Made by a program: the position numbers and the translations under genes. Below, piece by piece: positions 17,158-25,403 of a stretch of 64,000 nucleotides of DNA (within the stretch, counting starts at the first letter, position 1; each line of letters starts with the position of its first letter). The notes under the pieces are model-generated. The model worked only from the letters and a program-made list of their open reading frames with translations, was not told the origin of the DNA and searched no databases. The stretch is from Janthinobacterium sp. BJB426 (lineage in GTDB: Bacteria > Pseudomonadota > Gammaproteobacteria > Burkholderiales > Burkholderiaceae_D): the NCBI RefSeq assembly GCF_002735705.1, contig NZ_PDZL01000010.1:1-64000 (forward strand). The letters are read 5' to 3'.

Positions 17158-17278
17158 CGATGCCAGGCGCACGTCCGGCGCGCGCAGGCTGGCCGCCGCA
17201 TCCTTGCCCAGCAATAGACGCAGGTCGGCGCCCGCGCCGATGCCGCTGTCGTCCGCCGCCTGCAGCTGCGGCATGCCG
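17158..17278 (-). pseudogene. Duplicated 3' end of the TPR/LytR_C gene
   Basis: These 121 bp are nearly identical to 18811-18937, the 3' coding end of the minus-strand gene at 18796-19833. They differ by a 6-bp GATGCC deletion and scattered bases. The stretch sits right after the 3' end of the zincin-like gene, the same junction as at 18787/18796, so it marks a duplicated gene border. Confidence 0.85.
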
Positions 17279-17385
17279 AAGTGATGGCTGCGCGTGAAAA
17301 CAGCTTCCAGCAGCTGAAACTGTTCCCAGCCGTGCCGGCGGGCGGCACCGCCATGCTCAACGCCATCTATGGCCCGCTGCCGGAC
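17278..17385 (+). pseudogene. eda internal fragment
   Basis: These 108 bp align without gaps to eda 16278-16385, including the catalytic-lysine segment (QQLKLFPA). Several synonymous and a few missense changes suggest an old or already decaying copy. The fragment has no start or stop of its own. Confidence 0.88.
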
Positions 17386-17387
17386 TC

Positions 17388-17468
17388 TGCACTTCATGCC
17401 GGCCCAGTACCGCGACGACTTTTCGCGAGAAGGCAACGGCGGCAAGCTGTTCTTCATCCACGAAATGG
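17388..17468 (+). pseudogene. Fragment of the zincin-like gene (middle part)
   Basis: About 80 bp match 16774-16854 of the zincin-like gene, covering [12 protein letters not shown] to FFIHEM, and break off inside the HEMVH motif. The break is probably the left edge of the inserted bacteriocin segment. Confidence 0.82.
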
Positions 17469-17752
17469 AAAGTTTGTGGTGGTTTGCACACCCGATGGCT
17501 AGGCGACGGATGCCATACAATTAACTGATGGATGTCATACCTTTGAATCGCCCACGCTCACGCCTGCTCACTGCCGATGAGATAGCTGCTGAAAAATCAT
17601 ATTTTTAAGAGCAGTCCTATATGCGAAGCAGTTGCAAGGCAGTAAATTTACTGAGCCGTTATGATGGATTGATTTCATGAAGGTGAGTAAAATTTTCGTA
17701 GCTAGACAATTCAATAGCTGTTGAACAGCCACATTTAATAAATGGAGTAAGA
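17469..17752 (+). other. Lower-GC intergenic leader of the bacteriocin candidate
   Basis: This 284-bp stretch has no supported gene. It is AT-rich compared with its surroundings, especially 17580-17745. It contains a short direct repeat (GATGCCATAC at 17508-17517, GATGTCATAC at 17531-17540) and a small GCTGTT-AACAGC hairpin just before the next gene. The promoter for the following gene probably lies here, but no clear -35/-10 pair stands out. Confidence 0.5.
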
Positions 17753-17977
17753 ATGCAAATTTTATCGGAAATTGAAATTCAAGACATTTCGGGTGGTCGC
17801 GCATTTTGCTCGGATCGCATGTCAGCTAGCGACTATTCCAGCACGGCTGGTTTCTGGGGTGGCATCGCCAGTATCGGAGGGGGCATTGCTGTCGTGCCAG
17901 GTGGACAAGCTCTGGGCGGCAGCATCATGATAGGTGCTGGCGCGTTGTATGCGTACAATTCATATTGCTCGGGCTAA
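17753..17977 (+). CDS. Double-glycine-leader bacteriocin/microcin-like peptide precursor
   Basis: This 74-residue peptide begins with MQILSEIEIQDISGG. Counting back from the cleavage point after Gly15, it has Leu-12, Ser-11, Glu-8, Ile-7, Ile-4, Gly-2 and Gly-1, matching the LSxxELxxIxGG leader processed by C39-peptidase ABC exporters. The predicted 59-residue mature part is rich in Gly, Ala and Ser, strongly hydrophobic in its middle (GGIASIGGGIAVVPGG), and has one Cys near each end (Cys19, Cys72) that could form a disulphide. GGAG lies 5 nt before the ATG. No C39 transporter is in the window. A class II bacteriocin-like antimicrobial is most likely; a secreted signal peptide is the alternative. 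Confidence 0.72.
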   Translation: MQILSEIEIQDISGGRAFCSDRMSASDYSSTAGFWGGIASIGGGIAVVPGGQALGGSIMIGAGALYAYNSYCSG

Positions 17978-18043
17978 TAAGGGAAGCGATAAAGCGGGCT
18001 GAACATACCCAGCTACTTGCTATCCTGTTGCTGATAGTGACGC

Positions 18044-18077
18044 CGGCCGCAATATTTCTGTGACAGTATTGCGGCCG
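18044..18077 (+). other. Perfect 11-bp stem-loop between peptide gene and membrane protein gene
   Basis: CGGCCGCAATA (18044-18054) pairs with TATTGCGGCCG (18067-18077) around a 12-nt loop. No T-run follows, so it looks less like a terminator and more like a transcript-stabilising or partial-readthrough element that could raise precursor mRNA over the downstream gene. Confidence 0.65.
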
Positions 18078-18126
18078 CCTGTTGCCTGAGGAAAGTCATA
18101 CGCCTGAATTGAAGAGAGAACTTTTA

Positions 18127-18525
18127 ATGCATATAGCCGTCGACAAGTCAGGTTCACAATGGTTGGTACTGGAACATTTATTAAAGAAGAAAAATGGCGT
18201 GCTGCTCGCGTCGCTAGCAGGATTTCAAAAAAGAAAATTTCTGTATATTTTTTGCGATCTGTTGGCATTGCTTTCCATCATCGCCGGAATGGCGTGGATT
18301 CTGTATCCCGAGAGAATTTTCCTGCAATCCTTTCCACTGACCGTCTTGCTGTTGCTGCTGGCAGGGCAAGGTATCCGTTTTAAAACGGTAGCGATGCCGC
18401 AAGCGGTGAGCCAGGAAAAAATGGATGCGTTCTTAAAGATACACATTGGGCTATTGTTCGCGGCCATGATGGGCTGTTTTTTGCAGGTTGCAGTGGCTGT
18501 GTGGAAGATGTTTGCACCGTGGTGA
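18127..18525 (+). CDS. Small membrane protein, candidate immunity partner of the peptide
   Basis: This 132-residue protein has three predicted membrane helices: about residues 42-60 (FCDLLALLSIIAGMAWILY), 67-80 (FPLTVLLLLLAGQG) and 105-125 (IGLLFAAMMGCFLQVAVAVW). The N-terminus is basic and cytoplasmic-looking. ATG 18127 is chosen because GAAGAGAG precedes it; a TTG at 18082 in the same frame overlaps the hairpin region. I do not recognise a family. Size, membrane topology and position 150 bp after a bacteriocin-like gene fit an immunity protein, but this is inference. Confidence 0.5.
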   Translation: MHIAVDKSGSQWLVLEHLLKKKNGVLLASLAGFQKRKFLYIFCDLLALLSIIAGMAWILYPERIFLQSFPLTVLLLLLAGQGIRFKTVAMPQAVSQEKMDAFLKIHIGLLFAAMMGCFLQVAVAVWKMFAPW

Positions 18526-18528
18526 AAA

Positions 18529-18726
18529 AAGTTCGCTGCAATCGCCAGCGTGCGGGCGAAGGTCGGGCATCCGTTTCATGTCATGAAGAACCTGTTCCGG
18601 CATCGAAAAACGCGCTATCGCGGCCTGGCCAAAAACACTGCACAGCTGTTTAAGCTGTTCGCCTTCGCCAATCTGGTGCTCGCCGCCAGGCGCTTTACGA
18701 TCACTAAATCCCGTAGTCTGTCTTGA
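18529..18726 (+). pseudogene. IS5-family transposase, 3' remnant
   Basis: The open frame reads SVRAKVGHPFHVMKNLF then RHRKTRYRGLAKNTAQLF and FAFANLVLAARR before a stop at 18724-18726. This is the conserved C-terminus of IS5-group transposases (the region after the catalytic Glu). Only about 65 codons remain, with no start and no visible left end. It begins immediately after the stop of the membrane protein gene and forms the right edge of the inserted segment. Confidence 0.88.
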
Positions 18727-18736
18727 TTACAGAAAT

Positions 18737-18787
18737 ATGCAGGACATCCTGCTCAACCCCGTCGACCGCCGCTTGCTGCCGCGCTGA
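18737..18787 (+). pseudogene. 3' end fragment of the zincin-like gene
   Basis: About 50 bp correspond to the last codons of the gene at 16613 (QEILQ...NPADRRLLPR, stop), with TGA at 18785-18787. Together with the fragment at 17388-17468 it is the remainder of a second copy split by the inserted segment. Confidence 0.85.
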
Positions 18788-18795
18788 TGCTTCCG

Positions 18796-19833
18796 TCACG
18801 GTGTCGTAGTCGATGCCAGGCGCACGTCCGGCGCGCGCAGGCTGGCCGCCGCATCCTTGCCCAGCAATAAACGCAGGTCGGCGCCCGCGCCGATGCCGAT
18901 GCCGCTGTCGTCCGCCGCCTGCAGCTGCGGCATGCCGCCCAAGGCCAGGGCCAGGGTGGCTGCCGCCTGCGCATGGCCGGGCCGGTAGACGATGCTGCTG
19001 ACCTGGACCATGTATGGCCGCTGGTTGCCCAGCCGCAGCACGCTGATGCCCATGCCACCCAACATGCCGCGCATGCGCGCCGCCATCCCCGTTGCGCCAT
19101 TGCCGTTGATGACTTCCAGCCGTGGCAGCGCTGCCGCCGTCGCCGGCGCCACCGGTTTTGCAGGGGCTGGCAAGGCGACGCGTGCCGCCGCGGGACCATC
19201 GCGCCAGCTCAGCGCAAAGATATTCGGCTGCAATTGCGTCAGCTGCAGGCGGCTGGCCGGCGCCGCTGGCACGGGCGCCGGCGCGAGGTCGGGCGCGATG
19301 GCGTCCGCGGTGGCATCGACTGTGACTATGCTGCGCGCCAGCGCCGCGATGGCCAGCTCCAGGTTGGCGCGCGCCGGTTGCTGGCCGTTGTCGAGCTGCA
19401 GCGACTGGCGCAGTACGCTGGCCGCCTGCGCGTAATCGCCCTGCAGGTACAGCACGTAGCCGAGGTTGTTGTAGGTCCTGGCCGTCGGCGCTTCTTGCGC
19501 CAGCGCCTGCAGCATGCTGCGCGCCGTTTCCAGCTGGCCCAGTTGCGCGTGCAGCACGGCGGCGCCATTGCGTGCATCGGCCGAACCGGGCTCAAGCAGC
19601 AGGGCTTCGCGGTACGCCGCCAGCGCCGCGCGCGAGTCGCCCACTTCCTGCAGGCGCTTGCCCAGCTTGCAGAACGCGGCGGTGCGGGTGGCGGGGCTGT
19701 CATCGATGCGCGTCTGGGGCGGCGCAACATGGCTGCCTTGACTGCCCTGGCTGGCAGGGCCGGGCAGGTGGCTGCAGGCGGGCAGCAGGCCCGCGCAGGC
19801 GAGCATGAGCATCAGGGTGGTGTGCTGTGACAT
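18796..19833 (-). CDS. TPR lipoprotein with LytR_C domain, Tad locus (TadD-like)
   Basis: This 345-residue protein starts with a lipoprotein signal (lipobox LLPAC, Cys about residue 20). Residues 50-165 hold tandem TPR helices (GDSRAALAAYREALLLEPGSADARNG; TYNNLGYVLYLQGDYAQAASVL). A linker rich in Ala/Pro leads to a C-terminal LytR_C-like domain (LEVINGNGATGMAARMRGML, about 238-325). TadD-type TPR lipoproteins assist secretin/pilus assembly in the outer membrane. It is the last gene of the minus-strand tad operon, 13 bp after tadC, with GGAGAACC before the ATG. The TPR-LytR_C join is less usual than plain TadD. Confidence 0.8.
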   Translation of the reverse strand: MSQHTTLMLMLACAGLLPACSHLPGPASQGSQGSHVAPPQTRIDDSPATRTAAFCKLGKRLQEVGDSRAALAAYREALLLEPGSADARNGAAVLHAQLGQLETARSMLQALAQEAPTARTYNNLGYVLYLQGDYAQAASVLRQSLQLDNGQQPARANLELAIAALARSIVTVDATADAIAPDLAPAPVPAAPASRLQLTQLQPNIFALSWRDGPAAARVALPAPAKPVAPATAAALPRLEVINGNGATGMAARMRGMLGGMGISVLRLGNQRPYMVQVSSIVYRPGHAQAAATLALALGGMPQLQAADDSGIGIGAGADLRLLLGKDAAASLRAPDVRLASTTTP

Positions 19834-19846
19834 GGCGGTTCTCCGG

Positions 19847-20794
19847 TCAGTTGCCGCTGCCCATGCTGGGCAGGAGCACGCGGTAGATTTGCAGGAAGGC
19901 TGGTCCCATCAGGACGACCAGCAGCGACGGGAAGATGAAAAAGATCAGCGGGAACAGCAGCTTGAGGGCGATCTTCGCCGCTTCTTCCTCGGCCATCTGG
20001 CGACGTTTGGTGCGCAGCTGGTCCGACTGCACGCGCAGCGAGGCGGCGATGCTGGTGCCGAAGCGCTCGGCCTGGATCAGCATGGCCACCAGCGCGTCGA
20101 CATCCTCGACGCCCGTGCGCAGGGCCAGGTTGCGCAGGGCCCGTTCCTTGGTGTTGCCGGCGCGCAGTTCCAGCATCACCAGATGCAGTTCTTCGGCCAG
20201 CACGGTGCTTTTCAGGGCGATCTCGGCCGCCACCCTGGCCAGCGCCGCATCCATGGCCAGGCCCGCTTCCACGCACACCGTCATCAAGTCCAGCGCATCG
20301 GGAAAGCTTTCAAAGATATCGCGCTGGCGCCGCTTGATCATTTGCGCCAGGACAATATTGGGCAGGTAGTAGCCGATGGCGGCCACGATCAGCAGCCAGA
20401 ACAGGAGAGCTTTGCCCGCCATCTGGCTGCCCGAGGCGCTCAGTCCCAGGAACAGCAGCAGGGGCAGGCCGATGGCCAGCATGGTCTTGGCGGAAAAGAA
20501 CAGGATGGGCGCCGACGCCTGGCGCAGGCCGGCATTCATGAAGCGCCGGCGCATCACGGAGCCTTCCCAGCCTTGATCGGGCAGCGACAGTTTGGCCAGC
20601 GGGCCGCTCAGGCGCACCATGCGCGCCAGCCAGGGGCTGGGCGCGGAGGCGCCAGGCGCTGCCGCGCTCTTGCCGGTGGCGTTGTCCATGCGCTGGCGCA
20701 TGGGATCGGGGGCGAAGCTGCGCATGGCCACCAGCACGCTGCCGAAGACGGCGATGAAGAGCAGGGCGAGAAAGGCGAAATGGACGGGGTTCAT
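19847..20794 (-). CDS. tadC: Tad pilus inner-membrane protein TadC
   Basis: This 315-residue T2SS-F family platform protein has membrane helices near residues 5-25, about 95-135 and the C-terminal ~275-305. The cytoplasmic T2SSF segment has FPDALDLMTVCVEAGLAMDAALARVA and the matching LVAMLIQAERFGTSIAASLRVQS half. It partners TadB as the pilus assembly platform beneath the TadA ATPase. ATG 20794 has GGAGAATCC before it. It follows tadB after 19 bp. Confidence 0.92.
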   Translation of the reverse strand: MNPVHFAFLALLFIAVFGSVLVAMRSFAPDPMRQRMDNATGKSAAAPGASAPSPWLARMVRLSGPLAKLSLPDQGWEGSVMRRRFMNAGLRQASAPILFFSAKTMLAIGLPLLLFLGLSASGSQMAGKALLFWLLIVAAIGYYLPNIVLAQMIKRRQRDIFESFPDALDLMTVCVEAGLAMDAALARVAAEIALKSTVLAEELHLVMLELRAGNTKERALRNLALRTGVEDVDALVAMLIQAERFGTSIAASLRVQSDQLRTKRRQMAEEEAAKIALKLLFPLIFFIFPSLLVVLMGPAFLQIYRVLLPSMGSGN

Positions 20795-20813
20795 GAGGAT
20801 TCTCCTTGCGGGC

Positions 20814-21788
20814 TCAGACACGGATGCGGATGATATTGCGCATGACCAGGACGCCGCATACCATCATCAGCAGGGCGCCGACCAGCATCTTGCGTCCGCC
20901 CGGATCGACGAACAGCATTTCCAGGAACTGCGGATTGGTCAGGTGGATCATGGCCGCCGCGCCGAAGGGCAGCAGCGACAGGATCCAGGCCGACAGCCGG
21001 CCTTCGGCCGACAGCACGCGCACCTGTCCCAGCAGCTTGATGCGCTCGCGGATGATGCGGCTGATGCTGTCGAGCAGCTCGGCCAGGTTGCCGCCCGTTT
21101 CGCGCTGGATCAGCACGGCGATGACGAAGTAGCGCAAGTCCGTGCTGGGCACGCGCGTGGCCAGGTTCATCAGGGCGTCCTGCATGGCGATGCCGAAATT
21201 GACTTCGTCGAAGGTGGCGCGAAATTCCACGGCCAGCGGTGCGTTCATTTCATCGCCGACCATTTTCAGGGCCGTGGGGAAGGCGTGGCCGGCGCGCAGG
21301 GCGCGCGCCATCAGGTCCAGTGCATCGGGCAATTGCTGCTCGATGCGCTGCAGGCGCTTGGCCTTGGCGCGCAAGACCACCAGCAGCGGCAGCAGGGCTG
21401 CGCCGGCCACCAGGGGCAGGCGCAGCAGCCACGGCACGCTGAAGTAGCTGAGCAGCAAAAACGCGGCGCCGGCCGAGGCCAGCATCACGCCGGCGAAACT
21501 GGCCACGCTCCAGCTCAGGCCCGACTGTTCCAGCAGGCGGTCGAGCGCATGCACGCGGGGCACGCTGAGCAGCACGCGCTGCAGGGCCGGGGTGTCGCTC
21601 AGCAGGCGCTTCTTGATCATCGAACTGCCCGCGTCGCCATGCGCGCCGGCTGACATGATGCGCAGGCGGCGCGCGACCCGTTCCGCTTCCGGGCCGCGCG
21701 ACGTGTTCCACGCCAGGTACAGTCCCTCGATCAGCAGCACCACGGCGATGAAGGTGAGGATGGCGAATACGTAATAGAGATAGTCCAT
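20814..21788 (-). CDS. tadB: Tad pilus inner-membrane protein TadB
   Basis: This 324-residue T2SS-F family protein has an N-terminal helix at 3-25, two helices at about 85-130, a cytoplasmic core with QLPDALDLMARALRAGHAFPTAL and IQRETGGNLAELLDSIS, and C-terminal helices from about 265. ATG 21788 follows AAGGGGAG. The gene starts 10 bp after tadA. Longer upstream in-frame starts run into tadA and lack family character. Confidence 0.92.
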   Translation of the reverse strand: MDYLYYVFAILTFIAVVLLIEGLYLAWNTSRGPEAERVARRLRIMSAGAHGDAGSSMIKKRLLSDTPALQRVLLSVPRVHALDRLLEQSGLSWSVASFAGVMLASAGAAFLLLSYFSVPWLLRLPLVAGAALLPLLVVLRAKAKRLQRIEQQLPDALDLMARALRAGHAFPTALKMVGDEMNAPLAVEFRATFDEVNFGIAMQDALMNLATRVPSTDLRYFVIAVLIQRETGGNLAELLDSISRIIRERIKLLGQVRVLSAEGRLSAWILSLLPFGAAAMIHLTNPQFLEMLFVDPGGRKMLVGALLMMVCGVLVMRNIIRIRV

Positions 21789-21798
21789 GATGCTCCCC

Positions 21799-23166
21799 TT
21801 AATGGTACTGGCGGGCGGGATCGAACAGGGTTTCCGGCAGGCTGATGCCGAAGGCGCGCAGGCGTTCCAGGAAATGCGGCCGCACGCCGCTGGCATGGAA
21901 ATGCCCCTGCACCGTGCCGTCCTCGCCGATGCCCGTCTGGCGGAAGGTGAAGATTTCCTGCATGGTGATCATCTCGCCTTCCATGCCCGTGATTTCCTGG
22001 ATCGAGATGATCTTGCGCTTGCCGTCCGTCAGGCGCGCCACCTGCACCACCACGCTGATGGCGGAACTGATCTGCTGGCGCATGGCTTTCACGGGCAGGC
22101 CTGCCGAGGCCATGCTGATCATGTTTTCCAGCCGCGTCAGCGCGTCGCGCGGGGTGTTCGCGTGGATGGTGGCCATCGAGCCTTCGTGGCCCGTGTTCAT
22201 GGCGCCCAGCATGTCGAGCGCTTCGGCGCCGCGTACCTCGCCCAGGATGATGCGGTCGGGGCGCATGCGCAGCGCGTTGCGCACCAGCGCCCGCTGCGTC
22301 ACTTCGCCCTTGCCCTCGATGTTCGCGGGCCGCGTTTCCAGGCGCACCACGTGCGGCTGCTGCATCTGCAGTTCGGCCGCGTCCTCGATGGTGACGATGC
22401 GTTCGGCCGTGCTGATGAAGCCGGAAATCGCATTGAGCATGGTGGTCTTGCCGCTGCCCGTGCCGCCCGAGATCAGGATGTTGACCTTGGCCTTGCCCAG
22501 CGCCTGCAGGGTGGTGCTCATTTCCTCCGTCAGGCTGTGCTTGAGCATCAGGTCGGCCAGGCGCAGGGGCTGGGCAGAGAAGCGGCGGATCGACATCACG
22601 GGGCCGTCGATGGCCAGCGGCGGGATGATGGCGTTGACGCGCGAACCGTCGGGCAGGCGCGCATCGACCATGGGACTCGATTCGTCGATGCGCCGGCCCA
22701 CGCGCGAGACGATCTTGTCGATGATCTTCATCAGGTGGGCGTCGTCGGTGAAGCAGACGTCGCTCAGCTCCAGGCGCCCATGGCGCTCGACATACACCTG
22801 GCGGTAGGTGTTGACGAGGATATCGGACACGCCGGGATCGGCCAGCAGCGGTTCGAGCGGGCCGAAGCCGAGCACCTCGTCCTGGATGTCGCGGATCAGC
22901 GAGCGCCGTTCCAGCTCGTTGATCACCACATTGTCTTCTGTGAGCACGTCGCTGACGAGGATTTTCAGCTCTTCGCGGATCTGCTCGCGCGACAGGCGCT
23001 GCATGCCTTCCAGGTCGACGCGGTCGAGCAGCGCCTGGTGGGTGCGGTGCTTGAGTTGCTGGTAGCTCTGGCTCGATGCGCCCTGGTGCGCGGCATCGTC
23101 ATTCAGGCTGGCGTCATCCTGGGCATAGCCCAGGCGGTCCCGCAGGGTGAGTTTTTCGGCAGTCAT
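21799..23166 (-). CDS. tadA: Tad pilus secretion ATPase TadA/CpaF
   Basis: This 455-residue protein is a PilT/VirB11-type hexameric ATPase that powers Flp pilus extension and retraction. The Walker A loop is [12 protein letters not shown], followed by the Asp box ([12 protein letters not shown]), the Walker B-like [12 protein letters not shown] and the His box ([12 protein letters not shown]). The N-terminal ~90 residues are helical. It sits between cpaE and tadB in the canonical order. Confidence 0.96.
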   Translation of the reverse strand: MTAEKLTLRDRLGYAQDDASLNDDAAHQGASSQSYQQLKHRTHQALLDRVDLEGMQRLSREQIREELKILVSDVLTEDNVVINELERRSLIRDIQDEVLGFGPLEPLLADPGVSDILVNTYRQVYVERHGRLELSDVCFTDDAHLMKIIDKIVSRVGRRIDESSPMVDARLPDGSRVNAIIPPLAIDGPVMSIRRFSAQPLRLADLMLKHSLTEEMSTTLQALGKAKVNILISGGTGSGKTTMLNAISGFISTAERIVTIEDAAELQMQQPHVVRLETRPANIEGKGEVTQRALVRNALRMRPDRIILGEVRGAEALDMLGAMNTGHEGSMATIHANTPRDALTRLENMISMASAGLPVKAMRQQISSAISVVVQVARLTDGKRKIISIQEITGMEGEMITMQEIFTFRQTGIGEDGTVQGHFHASGVRPHFLERLRAFGISLPETLFDPARQYH

Positions 23167-23211
23167 GGTCGGTCTCCGGTGAATGTGGGGGATCAGGCGC
23201 GCTGTAGGGAG

Positions 23212-24363
23212 TCAAGCGCGCGCCAGCAGCCGCGAAACCCAGCCTTGCGCGGCGGGCGGGGTTTCGCCGGCCAGGCTGGCGGCCAGTTCCTGCAGGGCGC
23301 GCGAGACGGGATTGTGCGACGCCAGCTTGAGGATGGGCACGCCCTGGCTGACGGAGGCCGCCACTGCCTCGTAGTGGTTGGGGATGGATTTGTAGACGTG
23401 CTTGCCATACGCCGCTTCCAGGTCGGCCACGCGGATGTTGTCGCTGCTGGCATAGCGGTTGAGGATCAGGCGGATCTTGTCTTCGCGGTAGCCGAGGCCG
23501 CGGAACACGTCGAGCAGGCGCTTGCCGTCGCGCACATACGGCAAGGTTGCCTGCAGCACGGGGAAGATCAGGTCGGCCCGGTCCAGCGCACGCACGCTGA
23601 CGGGGTCGAGGCCGCGTCCCACGTCGAGCACGATGTAGTCGTACTGGCTGCGCGCCAGCGTCAGCAGCCGATCGATATGGTCGGCCTCGACGTCGGCCGC
23701 ATGGGCGGGATCGTCGGCGGCGGCCAGCACGCTGTAGGCAGGCGTGATCTGGATCATGCTGGCGCTGAGCAGCGAGGCGTCGAGGCGCACGATCTGCTGC
23801 GACAGTTGCGACAGGGTGGTTGCCGGCTTGTGGTCCGAGACGAACAGGGCGGCATCGCCGAACTGCAGGTTCAGGTCGAACAGCGCCACCTTGCGCTGTT
23901 CGCCGGCGGCCAGCGCGTAGCCGAGGTTGGCGGCGATGAAGGTGGCGCCGCTGCCGCCCTTGCACGAGACGAAGGCCAGCACCTGGCCCTTGCGCGTGAC
24001 TTGCTTGTGCAGTTTTTCCTCGATGCGGCGCAAGGCGGCGCACAGGGCCGCGTCGTCGTCCGGCTGCAGCACTTCGCGCACGCCGGCGCGCATCGAGCGC
24101 AGCAGGAATTGCGGGCTTTGCTGCGGACACTGCACGATGATGGCCAGGCTCGGATAGCGCCCGCCCAGCAGTTCCAGCTGTGCCAGCTCCGCCTCGCCCG
24201 TCTGTTCCTGCTCCAGCAGCAGCAAGTCCGGCGTGAGGCCGTTGTCGAAGACATCCGGTATGCTCGCCAGCAGCGCGACGCGGTCGGCCGCGCTGCGTTC
24301 GCGCAGCAAGCGGGTGAGCCGCTTGAGCTGGACTTCATTTTTCGAGACGATGACGATATTCAC
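23212..24363 (-). CDS. cpaE: Tad pilus localisation ATPase CpaE/TadZ
   Basis: This 383-residue protein has an atypical receiver-like domain (about residues 1-120) lacking a full acidic pocket, followed by a ParA/MinD-type P-loop domain with deviant Walker A SCKGGSGATFIAANLG and LDVGRGLDPVS. TadZ proteins place the pilus machine at the cell pole. It precedes tadA by 45 bp. Confidence 0.92.
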   Translation of the reverse strand: MNIVIVSKNEVQLKRLTRLLRERSAADRVALLASIPDVFDNGLTPDLLLLEQEQTGEAELAQLELLGGRYPSLAIIVQCPQQSPQFLLRSMRAGVREVLQPDDDAALCAALRRIEEKLHKQVTRKGQVLAFVSCKGGSGATFIAANLGYALAAGEQRKVALFDLNLQFGDAALFVSDHKPATTLSQLSQQIVRLDASLLSASMIQITPAYSVLAAADDPAHAADVEADHIDRLLTLARSQYDYIVLDVGRGLDPVSVRALDRADLIFPVLQATLPYVRDGKRLLDVFRGLGYREDKIRLILNRYASSDNIRVADLEAAYGKHVYKSIPNHYEAVAASVSQGVPILKLASHNPVSRALQELAASLAGETPPAAQGWVSRLLARA

Positions 24364-24399
24364 GTGGTACTCCCCGGTAAAGGCGTTCGGTAAAGGCGT

Positions 24400-24918
24400 T
24401 CAGTTGATCTGGAAGCCCAGGCTTTCGGCGTGCATGACCACTACCGAGGCGGGCACGGCGATATTGAGAAAACCGAACAGGCTGACCATCGGCGTATAGC
24501 TGACGTTGTCGATCGATACGCGCACGCTGTCGATGCAGCTGGCCGTGCGCGTGTTGTCGCCGCAGGCCGACAGGTTGTCGCCCGGGTCCAGCGGCGGCAG
24601 GGTCACTTCGGCGCCGCTCTTGTTCAGGTAGCGGATGGTGATGTTGGCGGCCGTCAGTTCCGGCGCGGCCGGCAGGGCCGTGCCGCCGAACAGGGCCAGC
24701 GTCTTGATGGCGTCGGTCTGGTCGATCCAGCGCACCACCGCTTCGCGCGCGGCGCGGCGGCTCACTTCCTGCACCGTGTTGTACAGGAATAGCATGCGGC
24801 CAAATTCGAGGATGCCGAACAGCAGGGTGAAAAACAGCAGCGCCACCAGGGCGAATTCGACGGCGGCGGCACCGCGCTGGCGGCCAGTGCGGAGGGCAAG
24901 TGGAAGGCGGTGGCGCAT
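24400..24918 (-). CDS. tadE: TadE-type minor pseudopilin
   Basis: This 172-residue protein has a short basic leader then RGAAAVEFALVALLFFTLLFGILEFGRML, the TadE-like pattern with cleavage before a hydrophobic helix bearing the key Glu. The periplasmic part has three Cys. It is expected to be trimmed by the prepilin peptidase encoded at 31802-32389. ATG 24918 has an AAGGAGAACGCC site. Confidence 0.88.
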   Translation of the reverse strand: MRHRLPLALRTGRQRGAAAVEFALVALLFFTLLFGILEFGRMLFLYNTVQEVSRRAAREAVVRWIDQTDAIKTLALFGGTALPAAPELTAANITIRYLNKSGAEVTLPPLDPGDNLSACGDNTRTASCIDSVRVSIDNVSYTPMVSLFGFLNIAVPASVVVMHAESLGFQIN

Positions 24919-24928
24919 GGCGTTCTCC

Positions 24929-25396
24929 TTACAGCATGTAGCGCATGGTGGTGCGCGGCGACAGCGGCGTGGCATAGCTGCTGGCCGCGCCGATCACGAA
25001 GGGCAGGTACTGGCCCACCGACAGCGTGTAGTTGACGACTTCGACGCGGATGCCGCCCGGCGCCGTGCCATCGGTGCAGCTGCTGTCGTTGAAGCTCGCG
25101 TCCAGGCAAGTCACTGTCACGTTGGCCGTGGTGAAGTCGCTGATGCCGGCGCTGAGGGCCGCATCGACTACCGTCTGCCTGGCCGCCGGCACACCCTGCG
25201 AGGCGATGCCGGCCTTGGCCTTGACGGACATGTTGCGCGCCGCGTCGCGCGTCGCCTTGGTCAGCGCGTCGTAGTACCAGAAGGCGCGGCCGAAGCCGAA
25301 GATGCCGGCCAGCAGGGTGACCAGCAGGGCCAGCACGATGCCGAATTCGACGGCGGCGCCGCCGCGCTGGCTGAGAGGGGAAAGGGGGATGCGCAT
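24929..25396 (-). CDS. TadE/TadF-type minor pseudopilin
   Basis: This 155-residue protein has the same N-terminal plan as its neighbour (QRGGAAVEFGIVLALLVTLL then GIFGFGRAFWYYDALTKATRDAARNMS). The C-terminal region has two Cys (TCLDASFNDSSCTDG). It may be the TadF partner of the TadE at 24400; the order TadG-TadF-TadE-CpaE on this strand is usual. It is separated from tadE by 10 bp and from tadG by 7 bp. Confidence 0.85.
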   Translation of the reverse strand: MRIPLSPLSQRGGAAVEFGIVLALLVTLLAGIFGFGRAFWYYDALTKATRDAARNMSVKAKAGIASQGVPAARQTVVDAALSAGISDFTTANVTVTCLDASFNDSSCTDGTAPGGIRVEVVNYTLSVGQYLPFVIGAASSYATPLSPRTTMRYML

Positions 25397-25403
25397 GGCC
25401 GCC

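Noticed and set aside
17533-17752. Additional small gene before the bacteriocin candidate
   Set aside because: Possible starts lack ribosome sites and the frames are short and not peptide-like.
21787-24393. 868-residue open frame on the plus strand
   Set aside because: It lies opposite tadA and cpaE, is rich in His/Gln/Arg/Asp as expected for antisense of high-GC genes, and has no recognisable domain.
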